Below, piece after piece: positions 23,726 to 37,100 of a stretch of DNA of 64,000 nt; the first letter of the stretch is position 1, and each line of letters opens with the position of its first letter. Both the position numbers and the translations under genes were made by a program. This stretch comes from Liquidambar formosana (Eukaryota; Streptophyta; Magnoliopsida; Saxifragales; Altingiaceae), in NCBI GenBank assembly GCA_039720395.1, contig CM077824.1:24071278-24135277 (forward strand), read 5' to 3'. Below the pieces are notes generated by a model. It did no database searches and had not been told where the DNA came from. It saw nothing but the letters and a program-made list of their open reading frames with translations.

Positions 23726-26700
23726 TCCAAGGGAGAATTCGGCCAGCACAAGGGAGCCTCCAAAAACACTTCAAGTGATGATGTCATCACATCATAGTGG
23801 GCATTATATAGCCCACTAATAGGGCTGGCCATAGGGGGATTCCTAACCCTAATGGGTTTTGTGTAATTACTCCTAATTACACAATAACCCCATTAATTTG
23901 TATCATATACAAATTAAGCCCTTAAAGAACTATTCTTTATTCACTTATACCCTCTCTTTCATAGATAAACAAGCTCTCTTAGCATGATCAGTGTGTGACC
24001 CATTGGGTTCACATCATCAAGTAGTAGGAATAGTACATGTTGTGCACAATGGAACACTTTCCATTAAAGGGTCTAATTGAAACTCCTTTCAATTCCCTAA
24101 TTGATTATAACTCATTTATATCAATTAGGGCTTCTACTAACCATGAGTAACACCTAGCATATGGCTCATGGTGTGGTCCTTAATGAGGTGAATAGTCATT
24201 TACAAAGAACCCTTCTGTTATAAACTTAGGTTACAATTCCATTCCTTCCATCAACACAATGTCTCCAATTGAACTAATAGGACATGGAAGTCTGTCAAGT
24301 CCCTAGTTCAATTACTTTATACTCATTCATTAATATCAACTCAATGATGAACTTATGGAAACTCCTTTCCATATTCATTCTACCATGAGCCCATGGATTT
24401 AATGAGTTATATTCAATGAATGCTATATGAGACATTCACTCCCTTTTTCCTAAGAGTGATGGATTCCTTGTTGATCACTCACATGCCTTCACACACATAG
24501 CAGTAGGGCCAATGAACACCCTTACAGACCCCTGAATAGGATCTGCACTTAGTGTTATCAAACTTCTAAAGTTACATGCCTAAGACAACCATGGTGTCTC
24601 AGGTCTAAGGATTACTTGTACCACTATAACAATGAGAAACTGATTGACAAGCAGGTTAAAACTCCATTCAGTTTATCTCATATCTTTGGTCACATTCAGT
24701 GTACCTATTTTTATAATAGGCACCCACTTGTTGGTTGTAGTGTCTCCACACAAATAGCTTGAGACTAGCTATCCTCCTATAGAGTCAACCTAACAAGTGC
24801 TAGTCCTATGGTTCATTACTGTCCATCATAGTGAACCTTCAATTAGGAATGATTTAGGAGTTTAGTACAGAGATATATTTAGAGTCTCAAAATTACAACC
24901 CTTTGTAATTTCATATTCTCAACTCTAACTCCATGGACATATTATGTAAATATAAATGATGCATATAAACATAATAGAATAAGCCCTTTTATTAAATCAA
25001 TAATAAATGTGACATGCATAAATGAAATCAATTGATTGTTCCTAATCCCTAAACAATCATCTCTATGATTGGCTCTAGGGCATAATCCTAACAGCCTGAA
25101 CCCTGACCCATCCACTCCTTTTAAGGAACAAACCGTCCCCCAGTCAACCAAGTGCATCTTTTGTTCGTCTCCTAGGCCTCCCAGAGAAAATCCCTCTGCA
25201 ACTTTTCCAGCCTCCTAGCCACTGACCTAGGAATCTGAAACAACAATGACTTATAGTATGTAGGCAAGTTGGAAAGTGTGCTTCAGATGAAAGTGACCCT
25301 CGCACTTTTGGATAACTAGCCTTTTTCCACTCACTTAGCATTTTCTCAAATTTCTCCATCACCGAATTCCAATTAGAGGAGTTCTTATGTTTTTCCCCTA
25401 GAGGTAGACCTAAGTAGTCAGTGGGTAGGCTCCCCACCCCAAGTTAGTCACCAGCATCTTTGACGTAGCGGAAAACTAGAAGATATGACTATGACAAATG
25501 TCAATAGCCTAGGGTTCTCGAATCCTCGAGAAAGAACACTTGAATCCACGAGAAGTAAAACAAACCACAGAGAAAACTCTTAAAGAAATTAAATTGATCA
25601 AAAGTTCATTCCTGTTCATAGGGCTACAAGCCTATTTATAAAGAACTAAAGCTATGAAATAGGAAAATCCTAGTTCTACTAGAACAAGTTAACTAGGAAA
25701 AGGAAATAACAAATTATACTAAACCTAGGAAAACATAAAATAGGAAAGGAATAAGCAAAATAAGCAAAATAAACAAAAACAGAAAATTAAGCAAATCTAG
25801 TTAGGAATCTAACTAGATTTGGCTGTGTGCGACTGTTTATGTTTTGCCTTCCCAGGTGTGCGACTTTTTCCTAATTCTAACTAGATTTTCCAAATCTAAC
25901 TAGATTTGCCTAGCCTTTGTGAAGACTTTTGATGATCCAGCAACGGCCAATGGCGAATGCAACAAGTAGGAGTGACTTGTCCTACATGAATCTCAATGTC
26001 AATGCCTTCCCCGATAGCAAAAAGCTCACTTTTAGCATGGACTTAAAAATCGCGATATATCGACGATATATCGCGATATATCGCCATATCGGAGGGTAAC
26101 GATACGATATATTGTTGCGAAATTGAAGAATTTTCAAAAAACAAAATATCGAACGATATCAGCGATATATCGAAGATATCGAAGATATATCGTTGATATC
26201 GAAGATATATCGAATATATCGAAGATATATCGCTGATATCGAAGATATATCGCTGATATCGTTCAATATATCGACACTGCCATGTTTAAATGCCCTTTTG
26301 CTGATTGCTGGTGAGATTTTTACACATTAGAATAGGTTAGGATTCACATATATATGTACATTTTACTATGCTTAGTATTTCACATAATTTAAAATATTAT
26401 TTCAAACCAATGACCTTTGGTCTAATAGCACTTTATATTTAAATGTTACAAAAATCTATTTCAATTTTATATAACATTTAAATGTTGAATTTGCAAAATT
26501 TTCTATTATTTATTTACTTAGCGCGGTATATTTTTTATACCCTACGCAACACATACTTGTATTATACATATTTAAATTGCAATATTTTGATGCTAGATTG
26601 TGTATTAGAGTTTAAATCATTGTTTCCCAGAGTTTCAATAGAAATATCCATGTTTAACTCATAATATCCACTATATCTTTAAAACGATATCGATATTGTC

Positions 26701-28748
26701 GATATATCCAACGATATATCCGATATATCCACATTTTTGGACCCTCGATATATCCATTGATATCGATATTAAAGTCCTTGCTTTTACGTAGGTTAATCCT
26801 CAGCCCGGACACCGCTTCAAAACATAACAATACTCCCCAAAGATAATAGAGTTGTTTGTTATTAGCCCCACAAAAGAAAATTGCATCATCAGCCTATGGG
26901 ATATGGGAGATGTAGGCCTTGGCTTCACCCCTTCCCTCCACCATAAAACCTTCAATCAAATTAGCCTCAATCGCTTTCTGTAACAACCTGCTAAAAGGCT
27001 CCATCACAATAATAAACAAAAATGGAGAAAGATGATCTCCTTGTCTGAGACCCTTCGACCTGCCAAAGAAACCATGTGCACATCTGTTTACCAGCATAGA
27101 GAAAGAAGCTGTTGATGTGCACTTACCAATCGCACCTCTCCATCTGTTTGAAAAACCCATCCTGTGCAACAGGTAAAGCAATAATTCCCAGTTCACATTA
27201 TCAAAGGCTTTCTCCACATCCAGTTTGCAAACTAACTCTGGGAGGTTGTAACACATTCTAGAATCAATGCACTAATTGGCGATGAGCACTGCGTCAAGGA
27301 TTTGTCTACCTTGCAAAAGCGTTTTGACTCGAGTTGATGCCCTTGCCAACCACCCTTTTCATTCTATCTGCCAATAATTTTACTTTAATCTTGTAAACAC
27401 TCCCAATCAAGCTAATCGGTCGATAATCCTTTATTATAGTTAGATTATCACTTATTTTTTTGGCAATCAAAGCGATCATAGTAGCATTTAGGATTCTCTT
27501 AAACTCCGCATTTCTATAGAATTCAATAAGCATGCCCATCAAATCCTCTTTAACCACCCTTTAGATTTTAATAATTGGACTCCATAGGTTAGAGCTGCTG
27601 GAAAGATTTTGATGTCTAGCCGGGTGAATAAGCCATATATTTTCCTTTTTCTTCTTTGTTTTCCATTTTGTAGGAAAGTTATTTTTTCTTCAATGGTATT
27701 ATAGATAGGGCCATAGGGTAAAAGAAAAAGAATAAAACAATATGAATTAGAGTGTTGAACATGTTTTACTGGGATATCCTGTTTGATTGATCATAATTAA
27801 GTCTCTTTGTTGGAGATTATTTTGATTGCTAACTTACCTAAACATTTAGTATAAAATTGTTGCATATTGTTTTATATATCCTAATCTTTTGTACTTAAGT
27901 TGTCATATCTTAGGGAGTTCTTGCTGATATCCTAGAACCAATAATGGGGAAAGGGCTTATTCCTGCTGATATTAATACTTGGAAGCAGCGGAGAAGAGGT
28001 GAGAGAACTTAACCTTCATTTTACCTAGGTTTTGCATTTAACTTCAGCTTGTCACCTTAGCTAATGACTGAGTGTTAAAGTTGTTGTGTATGTTCTACAA
28101 ACAATATATTAGAATGAAACACCTAAAATATTCTTGACTTTTTTGCATGATCATCTGTATTCTAGATAATTATGTGGCATATAAGTTTTGTTTGGGGTTG
28201 GTTCTGGCAAAAAGTTAATGTTGTTTGTGTGTTAAAAATTGACGTTGTAGTTTTTGGTTATATTGACCCTATTAGTTGGTTCCTATCTATGAAGCATGGA
28301 TATGGCTAGGGCAGAGAATTATTAATAAATAAATATATTAATATTAATTTTTGGTATACAACATCAAATATAAATTTAAAAATGTTTATAACATATATAA
28401 AACCGATTAATATACAAGAATGAAGGACCATAAAACACATCCGTAGGCATCAACCATATTCATCATTCATAAAACCCCAAAATAACATCAAACATCATGA
28501 AACACAAAATGGAACTAACTCCTTCTCGACCATTTTTTATAAAGGAGAGGAAAGAACCTCTATTTGAGCACCTTATTTATAAAACAAACACAAAATGGGA
28601 CCAACCCCTAAGCATACAAAATTTAATAGAACTAACCATAGAAGCACAAAGCAGGGGCGGGGGCTGGGTTGGGGGCGAGAGTGGGGCTAGGGAAGTGGAG
28701 AACATAGGAGAGTCAAAGGTTTGGGGCATGCAGGTAGCATTTGTGGAA

Positions 28749-28784
<36 letters not shown>

Positions 28785-29322
28785 GTTACCTCAATATGCT
28801 ATTGTTTGGGATGAAATTGTAGAAAAAATTCAAGCTAAATTTTATAGGTTGTTAGAATTATAAAGGAATTAATAAACAAAAAAAAATCCAAAGAGTGTTC
28901 TTTTGAGAAGCCACACTAATGTAGATAAAGAGAAATCGTGCTTTTATTGTCCTTTATTTATTTATTTAATATTTTATATTTCATAGGAAAGTATTGAGTA
29001 TTTAACTAAGCATTAATTAGATATGATTCAATGGGAATCCTATTATTTTTAAAAACTTTTTATTTTTTTATTTATATTTATATTTTTACATTTTAGTTAA
29101 AGTTAAGAAGAAGTTAATTGGGGGCAGGGGGGCCATGGCCATGCCTTCCCCCCCACATCACAAGGTTCTATCTTTCTTAAGAATCGAGATTCTCTCTCTC
29201 TCAAATTGCGGTTCTTACAAGGTTCTGACTCGGGAGCGTGGAATAGGGGTTCCAAATTGGGAGTGGCACCCTTGGTAGAAGATTCTTGTTTCTAAGAAAC
29301 ATTCACATTCAACGAGGAAACT

Positions 29323-29367
<45 letters not shown>

Positions 29368-32300
29368 TTTTATAGCTTGGGTGTTTGTTTTGAAGGCTGG
29401 AAGCTGGAAGGGACCTCTATATACAGGGGTCTAAAATGTAATAGAGCTTGGGTGTTTGTTTTGAAGTCTGGAAGGGACCTTTATATACAGGGGTCTAAAA
29501 TGTAACAGAATCATCGAATTGGAGAGGTTTTTATAGCTTGGGTGTTTGTTTTGAAGGCTGGAAGCTGGAAGGGACCTCTATATACAGGGGTCTAAAATGT
29601 AATAGAGCTTGGGTGTTTGTTTTGAAGTCTGGAAGGGACCTTTATATACAGGGGTCTAAAATGTAACAGAATCATCGAATTGGAGAAATAACTATATAAC
29701 GGTAAAAAATCAAATTGAAAATTAAATTGTGTAACATCTGAGAATGAACCTTGACACAATAGTGGGTGTATGATATGCAGATTAGTGATGGTTAAGGGGG
29801 ATGTGTCTGGACAACCAGTTGTGTAACTGATTAAATAAAATGGTAAAAAAATAAGATAAAAAATGATCAGGTTTAATCAAATGATTATGGTATGGGTCTG
29901 ACCCAATAACCCAGAAGGCCAGGAAAAAAAAAAAATTAAAAATTCGGCCAATCCTATGCACACACACGAGGCTCAATATCTGAGATTTGCACCCTTGGGT
30001 AGGTGATACATGTGACGTGATGTGCTCGCATAAGCCAATTTTTGCTGGCCTTGACTCCATCTGGTGTGTGTGTGAGCCCCCCATACACTCTTACCACATA
30101 TTTACAAAAACAATAAGTAGAAGGATATAAATACACATAACAAATCTTTCTCGTAACCAACGTAGCGCTAAGTATAAAATCCACCAACAAGGAATATGTA
30201 GGGCAAAGTATAAAATCCACCAACAAGGAATATGAGGAAACAAGGGAAAGAATAAGAGTTGTATTTTGAAATACCCATCAGTACTCATTAAATTTCAACA
30301 CATCACTGGCGTAGATTTGCCCCTTTCTCTGAGTTATTTCAATATTTTGTTAATTTAAGTTAATCTAATGCCAAATAATTCTTGACTTTCGGAATTTGTC
30401 ATTGCAGTCCCACTGTCCCTATTCTTGGCAATTTTTTGGCTTACTATTCTTTTTGAGAAATTTTCACCACATATCTTGTTAGTTTCTTTAGCCATTTTCC
30501 CAATTGATTCTAGTGGATGATGTTTGAAGAAGTGATGTATTTAATAGTCTAACAAGTTTCTGAATTTTAATTTTAATTTTAGTGATTTATTTTTTTGAGG
30601 GGAAAAAAAAAAGTTGCGTTCAAAATGATAAAGCTGTTCCTGCATAATTAGATATTAGCTAATGATGTTAAGAATTTTCCACGTCGACATGAAAACATTT
30701 CATCTAGATTGTCGAAGCAAATCAATTTGTTAAAACTGATTTAGAGAACTTTGAGAGAAGAGGATAAACTCCACTGGAGAGGCCAAAGATCTGGTCTTCA
30801 CTGAGAGTGCAGAGTATTCCAAATTGAGCCAATTTTATTTATGCCATAATCTGTTGAGTTCTTAGCCTCTTAGGTTGCATTTTTTGAGCTAAAGAATCAT
30901 TATCTAGAAAGAGGCAACTAACGAAAATCGGAGTTATTTTCTAGATAAAACAATATTAAATGTTTTTTATCACTTGTGGATAGTGACTAGTGAGTGACTG
31001 CTTTTTGGCCATGGCTCCATTTACAATGCTGGATTTCCATGTTCAAATTCTATTTAAAATGCATTGGCGTCATTCAATCTTTGTGGGAAGCCCAAAAGTG
31101 CCTGAAGTCTATTAAACTCTCTTGAGGTGATGTAGGTAACACTGTAGCAAGTTTCGGATTAACTAATTAAATCTTGACCATTGAAAAGTATCTGGATTTT
31201 AAATATTCCTAGTTTCCAATCTAAAAAACCTTGATTTAGAATATTTACTGAGAACCTCCTATTTATTTTTGATTTTAGACACAAAGAGTAAACTATAAAT
31301 CCAAGCTCAGTTACAGTTTAATCAGTTGGTTTAAAATGGTGATTTTCTTTATTGACTAGGGGCACTGTGTAGATCCCAAATCCAGCTTAGGGTTATATTC
31401 TGAGTGTTGGTTAACTTTCTGTCTTCTATTAATTTGTGGAAATTGGCCATCTATTGATCAGAGATTGCATAAGGCCTGTTAGTTTAACCATTTATAATTT
31501 TTTTAAGAAAATCACAATTTTAGTCTTTTATTTTTTTATGTTTTATATGCTTGTGTCTTTTCTAACTTGTAGTTTTCTTCAGGATATTTCTAGTTAGATT
31601 AACACAAGACATGTCTTCTATATTCCTCGTGTCTGCTTTATAGTCAGGGATGTTGTCATTTATTAATTCATGTATTATTTACCATCTGATAAGTTTTTTT
31701 TTTTTTTAAAGGTTTTTAACATCTCATTGTGGTAACACAAGGATCATCAACTTTTGCTATATGTTTCATGCTTTTGTCAACAATTTCATTTGTTTTTTTC
31801 GACTTAATTCATTTTCCATTATTTAATCAAATATATATTTCAGGAGTATTGAGACAAAGCATTTACGTTGTAACTTCAGAAGTATTAATAATAGAATAGA
31901 TAAAGACTCTAAACTTTGAAAGAGGATGGAGGAGATGGCGAGTGCTTGATGAAAAGGAGGTGGAAGGCTCACTTGGAAGCAAAGGAAGGGGCCAAAGAGA
32001 GGAAGTGAGGAAGGAATTTTCTAATTGGCAGAGTTGGAAGAAATCAGTTGGATACAAAAATCAAAGAACTGTGGTTGAAAGAAGGGGTCGAAATACTCGA
32101 TACTTCCATTGCATGGCCAATGCACATAATTGGCGAAATTTTATAAGTCAACTTTCTGTTGATGGGGTCATGTTGGATAAGGGATATGAGATTGCATCGA
32201 ATATTATTGCTTTTTTTTGTATGAAAAACATTCAAGGAGGAGGTGTTGTGGAGACTGAGGCTTGATGGGCTTTAGTGTAGGACCATTGATGAGGATGAGG

Positions 32301-33535
32301 TCAATTGTTTAGAGAGCAGGCAGGACCGTGGGATGAAGAGGAGGTCCTAGCGGCTATTAGAAGCTTGAACAGATAAGGCACCAGGACAGGAGGGTATCAC
32401 CCTAGCCTTTTCTTCAAAACTGCTGGCACATGGTTAAGAAGGATGTCTTGAGAATGCTAGACCAATTTTTTGAGGGAAACTTTGAGAGAAGTTTTAATGC
32501 CACTTTTATCACTTTGATTCTGAAGAAAGGGAATGCATCTGATATTAAGGATTTTAGACCTAATAGTCTGTTGGAGTGTGTCTACAAGGTTTTGGCCAAA
32601 TTATTGTAGGAAGATTGAATAGCATTGTAGTTAAAGTGGTGGGCCGGTATTAGAATGCTTTTGTGGCTGGTAGACAGATTTTGGATGTTGTTCTCATTGT
32701 CAATGAATGTGTGGATTCCTGGCTTTGGGAAGGGAAGGCTCATGTGATGTGCATGTTGGATTTGGAAAATTCCTATGACCATGTGAATTGGAGTTTCCTT
32801 CTATACCTGCTTAGAAGATGGGTTTTGGGGAGAAATGGAAAAATTGGATTGAGGCATGTATATCCATCACCTCTTTTTCTGTCCTCATTAATGGAAATCC
32901 ATGTGGTTTTTTCATAAGTTCCAGAAGGCTCAGGTAAGGAGATCTGCTATCACCATTTCTTTTTGTCACTGTAATGGAGGCTTTGAGTGGGAAGATTCTT
33001 AGGTCTGCAGAGGCAAATTTGGTTGAAGGGTTCAAGGTGAAGGGTGGGGGAACAAGGATGGGATGTGTTTCACACATTCTCTATGCTGATGACACTTTAG
33101 TGTTTTGCAAGAAGTATCCTGGGCAGCTGAGGTACTCAAGAAGAATTTTTCTATGCTTTGAAGCGGTGTCAGGGTTGGAGATCAATTTGGGGAAGAGAGA
33201 ACTGTTTGCAGTGGGTAATGGGAACAGAATGGAAGAGCTAGCCACAAATTTTGGATGTGGAGTGGACACACTCCTTGCTACATATTTGGGTCTGCCGTTC
33301 AGCGTGCACAGATGTGCACTTCAAAGCTAAGTCGGTATGGGACCCTCTGGTTGAGAGATTCGAAAAGATTTAGTGGATGGAAAAAGAGTACTTATCCAAA
33401 GATGGAAAACTTTCATTGATTCATAGCACGCTGGTTAGCTTACCTACGTACTTCATGTCTTTATTCAAAATTTCGATGTTTGTGGCGAAGAGGCTTGAGA
33501 AGTTGCAACAAGACTAACTTTTTTTTTTTTTTTTT

Positions 33536-33567
<32 letters not shown>

Positions 33568-34096
33568 GGAGATTGGTGATGAGCATAAGATTCATTTGGT
33601 TAACTAGCAGAAGGTTGGTCTCCAAAAGAGATGGGAGGGTTGGGGGTGAGACCTGTGATAAATGTGAATCAAGCATTGCTAGGAAAATGGTTATGGAGAT
33701 TTTCTTTGGAGAGGGATGCTCTGTGGAGGAAGGATGTGGTTTAGAAGTATGGGTGTGAAGGAGAGTGGTGGGCTAGAAATCTACATCCTCATGGGTGGGT
33801 GTGTGGAAGACTATTATGGTAGGAAATGAGGAATGGCTTAGTTTGTAGAGAAGGTGAGATTCTAAGTGGGGAAAGGATTGCGGGTGAGATTTTGGTCAAA
33901 TTTGTGGTGCGTTGACAAAATTTTAGTGGAGTACCCTAGTTTGTTTGCCATTGTGGTGAATAAAGAGGGTTGGGTGTCGGTGGATTGATCTAGGGAGATA
34001 CCTAGCTGGGATATTGGGTTTACTAGGGATCTACATGATTGGATGCTGGGAGGAGTGGTGTAGCTTTTAGGGAAGCTAGATAGGATGGAGGTAGTT

Positions 34097-34140
<44 letters not shown>

Positions 34141-37100
34141 GAAAGACTGTATACTATGGACTAGGAGTATGAATGGGTTGTTTTTTGTAAAATCCTTTTA
34201 CAACTCCTTGTTTAGAATTGCAGTTGGCACATTTCCAGCTCCTAAGGTTTGGTTATCTTCAGTCCCATCTAAGGTGTCCCTTTCTTGGACAGCTGCTTTG
34301 AATAAGTGTCTTACTGTTGATGTGCTTCAGATGAGGGGATATGATATGGTTAACAGATGTGAATGTGCAAGATCTAAGCAAAGTCAGCGGATCATTTGCT
34401 TTTGCATTGCCGGGTAGCATCAGACTTATGGGCTTGTTGCTTTGCAGTTTTGGGGTTAGTGGGTGATGTCTCAGTCCGTTTTACAGTTGACTGAGGCTTG
34501 GGATTGTAGGAGTAGGAGCAAAAAACAGTCAGCTTTTTGGGGGATGGCACCTCATGCCATTTTTTGGATCTTGTGGTAAGAAAGAAATAGTAGAATTTTT
34601 GAAGGAAAGGAAACTACCACACATACATTAAATAATAGTTTCTTAGGTCTTTTTTTAGTTTATTTCTTTTGAGGTTGAGTTACTTGAGGAACTGATGACA
34701 TTTCGCTCTTTTCTCGATTCTTTTAGTTTCTTTTGGTAGACTTCCAGTGTACATGAAACTTTTTTGGATTTAATACAACTGTACAAGTTTTTTTTTTTAT
34801 AAAAAAAATAGTAATACTATTGAGTTAAAAAGGACAAATTTTAAACTTCATGCCTTACTTAGAGATGGCCTTTGATAGATGGCTCTAGAGAGGAGGCCAA
34901 AAGTAATATTAATAGAGTTAGAAAGGACAAATTTTAAACTTCATGCCTTAGTTAGAGATGGCCTTTGACAGACTATTATTACAGGGTGGGATCAGGTTAT
35001 TTGCATTATATCTTGTCATTTTCATTGTGCTAATGTTTCCAAAGATAAATGTTTTTATGGCTGTTACTTGTTGGAGCTTGTTTTTATTAAATTGAAACAT
35101 TTTAATTTGTTACCAAATAATTTGCAGTTATCGCTCCTGGGTTCCATGCCTTATACTTGGAAGCTATGGTCAAAATATTTACTGATTGTTCTGAAAGGAC
35201 AGTCTCGAAATTCGAGAAGCTTCTAGAGGTAGAGGATTCACGTGGAGGCAAGACCATTGAGTTGGAGCTTGAAGCAGAGTTTTCAAGTTTGGCACTGGAT
35301 ATTATTGGGCTTGGTGTCTTCAACTATGACTTTGGTTCTGTTACGAAAGAATCTCCTGTGATTAAGGTTTGAAATCAATATTCATTTTATTCATGGGTGG
35401 CATGTTAATTTTCTTTTAGATAATTGGTCCTTTATAGTAAATCCAATGCATCTATTGTGCATCAGAGGACCAGTTTTCTTTCACTTTAGTTACTTCACTT
35501 ACAGGTGAAAGCTGCGAAACTAAGATAACATTTTGGCCTTTAATTTTTTTTTGGAATTTGTTTGAGCTATCTTCTATTTTCTGAGGTAAATAAGCTATCA
35601 ATAACCATAACCAGGCTTACTATATAATAATAAAAAGGGTCTTTTCTTGAAGGTTAACTGCACAACAAATATGCAATTATAATATCCGAACATAGAGGGG
35701 ATTTCCCAATTGCATCTTGCTACTTTTCATTTCATATAATCCTCCTACTCTTGTATGTGCATAATTCCAACTACTGGTTTCCTTTTAATTGCCCACATAA
35801 TTTTTTGTTATCTCAATACACCTTTGTTGTGTTTATAGCCTGATCTTCTATAAGGAGGGTTGCATGATGTAGAATGGTAAAACCTTTTCCATAACCATTA
35901 TGAACATGAAGCAGTTCTTATAATCTAAATTCATCTTGAATGAAGAGAGATGTTGAAAATCAAACGGTAACTGCTGATTAATTCTGTTTGAATAATTCAC
36001 TATCCAAACGTTAAGAGTCCAAACTGTGTAGCTTTCTTTTTTATTTTTTCCCAATGTAAGGGTTTTGCATTTATAAGATCCGCCATTGTGAATTCACGAT
36101 TTGCTTCTTGTACATGTAATTGTAGGCAGTATATGGTACTCTTTTTGAAGCCGAGCATAGATCAACTTTCTATATTCCTTATTGGAAAATTCCTTTGGCA
36201 ACTTGGATAGTCCCCAGGCAGCGAAAGTTTCAGAACGACCTTAAGTTTATCAATGACTGTCTTGATGGACTCATCAGAAATGCTAAGGAAACAAGACAGG
36301 TGAGAAGATATATAAGCTGCATGATGGGAGGCATTGAAAATTAAAGATCAATAAAATAAACATTCATGTGAACATTATTTTCCCTCTGTTGGTTTGTTTA
36401 ATGATTTTATTTATTTATTTATTTTTTTCACATTCAGTTCCTTATATGATTATTAATTCTTACTAGCATAAGTATGTTACTTTTGAAATTTGAATGATTA
36501 TAGTATTTTCATGAGATGAATTGCATTGATATTTGTTCATTGTGATGAGTATAATTATTAATGTAGGCTATTATTCAAGCCTGATCAATATGTGATGCTG
36601 ATAATTTGAAATTGAATCTTTGGCATTCAGGCAGCAATAATGTTGATTGACCTTGCTGAAAGATTGCAATAATTACAATGCTATAAAGGCCTGAGACTTT
36701 TCCCAATGACAAAATACACACACACACACACCACACTGTAAGATTTCACTACCATATTATTATTATTATACTACTACTACTACTTTGTTTGAGTTTTAGG
36801 TATATTGTGGTATTTTTTATATATATTTTTATATTTTTATTTTTGGCTGTAATTGTTGGAAGAAACCTTAATATTAGATGACAATTCATGCATGGATTCT
36901 GAATGCAAAACATGGAAGTATTAGGATCAATGGTGATTTACTAATAAAAAATGTTTTTTTTTTTTCACTGTTACAAAGTAAAAAAAGCTGCCTTGTACAT
37001 TGTTTTCCCCCTTATGAGCTTTGACTGTGGCATTATTGTTTTATTATGACGTTTTTTTTTTCCTCTTATGAGCATCCACTGTGGCACTATTGTTTTATTG

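Larger units (their letters stand above)
22281..27562 (-). mobile_element. LINE (L1/RTE-like plant LINE), 5'-truncated, with nested insertions
   Basis: Minus-strand reverse transcriptase: [20 protein letters not shown] (27557-27306), then [33 protein letters not shown] and an ADD remnant of the YADD catalytic motif (27256-26900). Next come [10 protein letters not shown] (25437-25144), the LNK-ALL...KWLWRY-like region (23388-23170) and a C-terminal zf-RVT tail [15 protein letters not shown] (22639-22376). It is broken by stops and by three insertions: 26038-26780, about 25455-25990 and about 23410-25094. Similar AGATTTT words near both ends may be remains of a target duplication. Confidence 0.85.

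Noticed and set aside
24942..25157. Minus-strand ORF of 71 residues as a separate gene
   Set aside because: It spans the junction of the LINE and the start of the nested solo LTR.
26055..26280. CRISPR-like or centromeric array of GATATATCG units
   Set aside because: No regular spacers, units overlap and vary, the organism is a plant, and the array lies within a bounded repeat with a second copy at 53959.
26482..26664. 60-residue ORF conserved in two copies (also 54404-54586)
   Set aside because: It is conserved only because the two repeats are almost identical. Its composition is that of translated AT-rich DNA, and no family is recognised.
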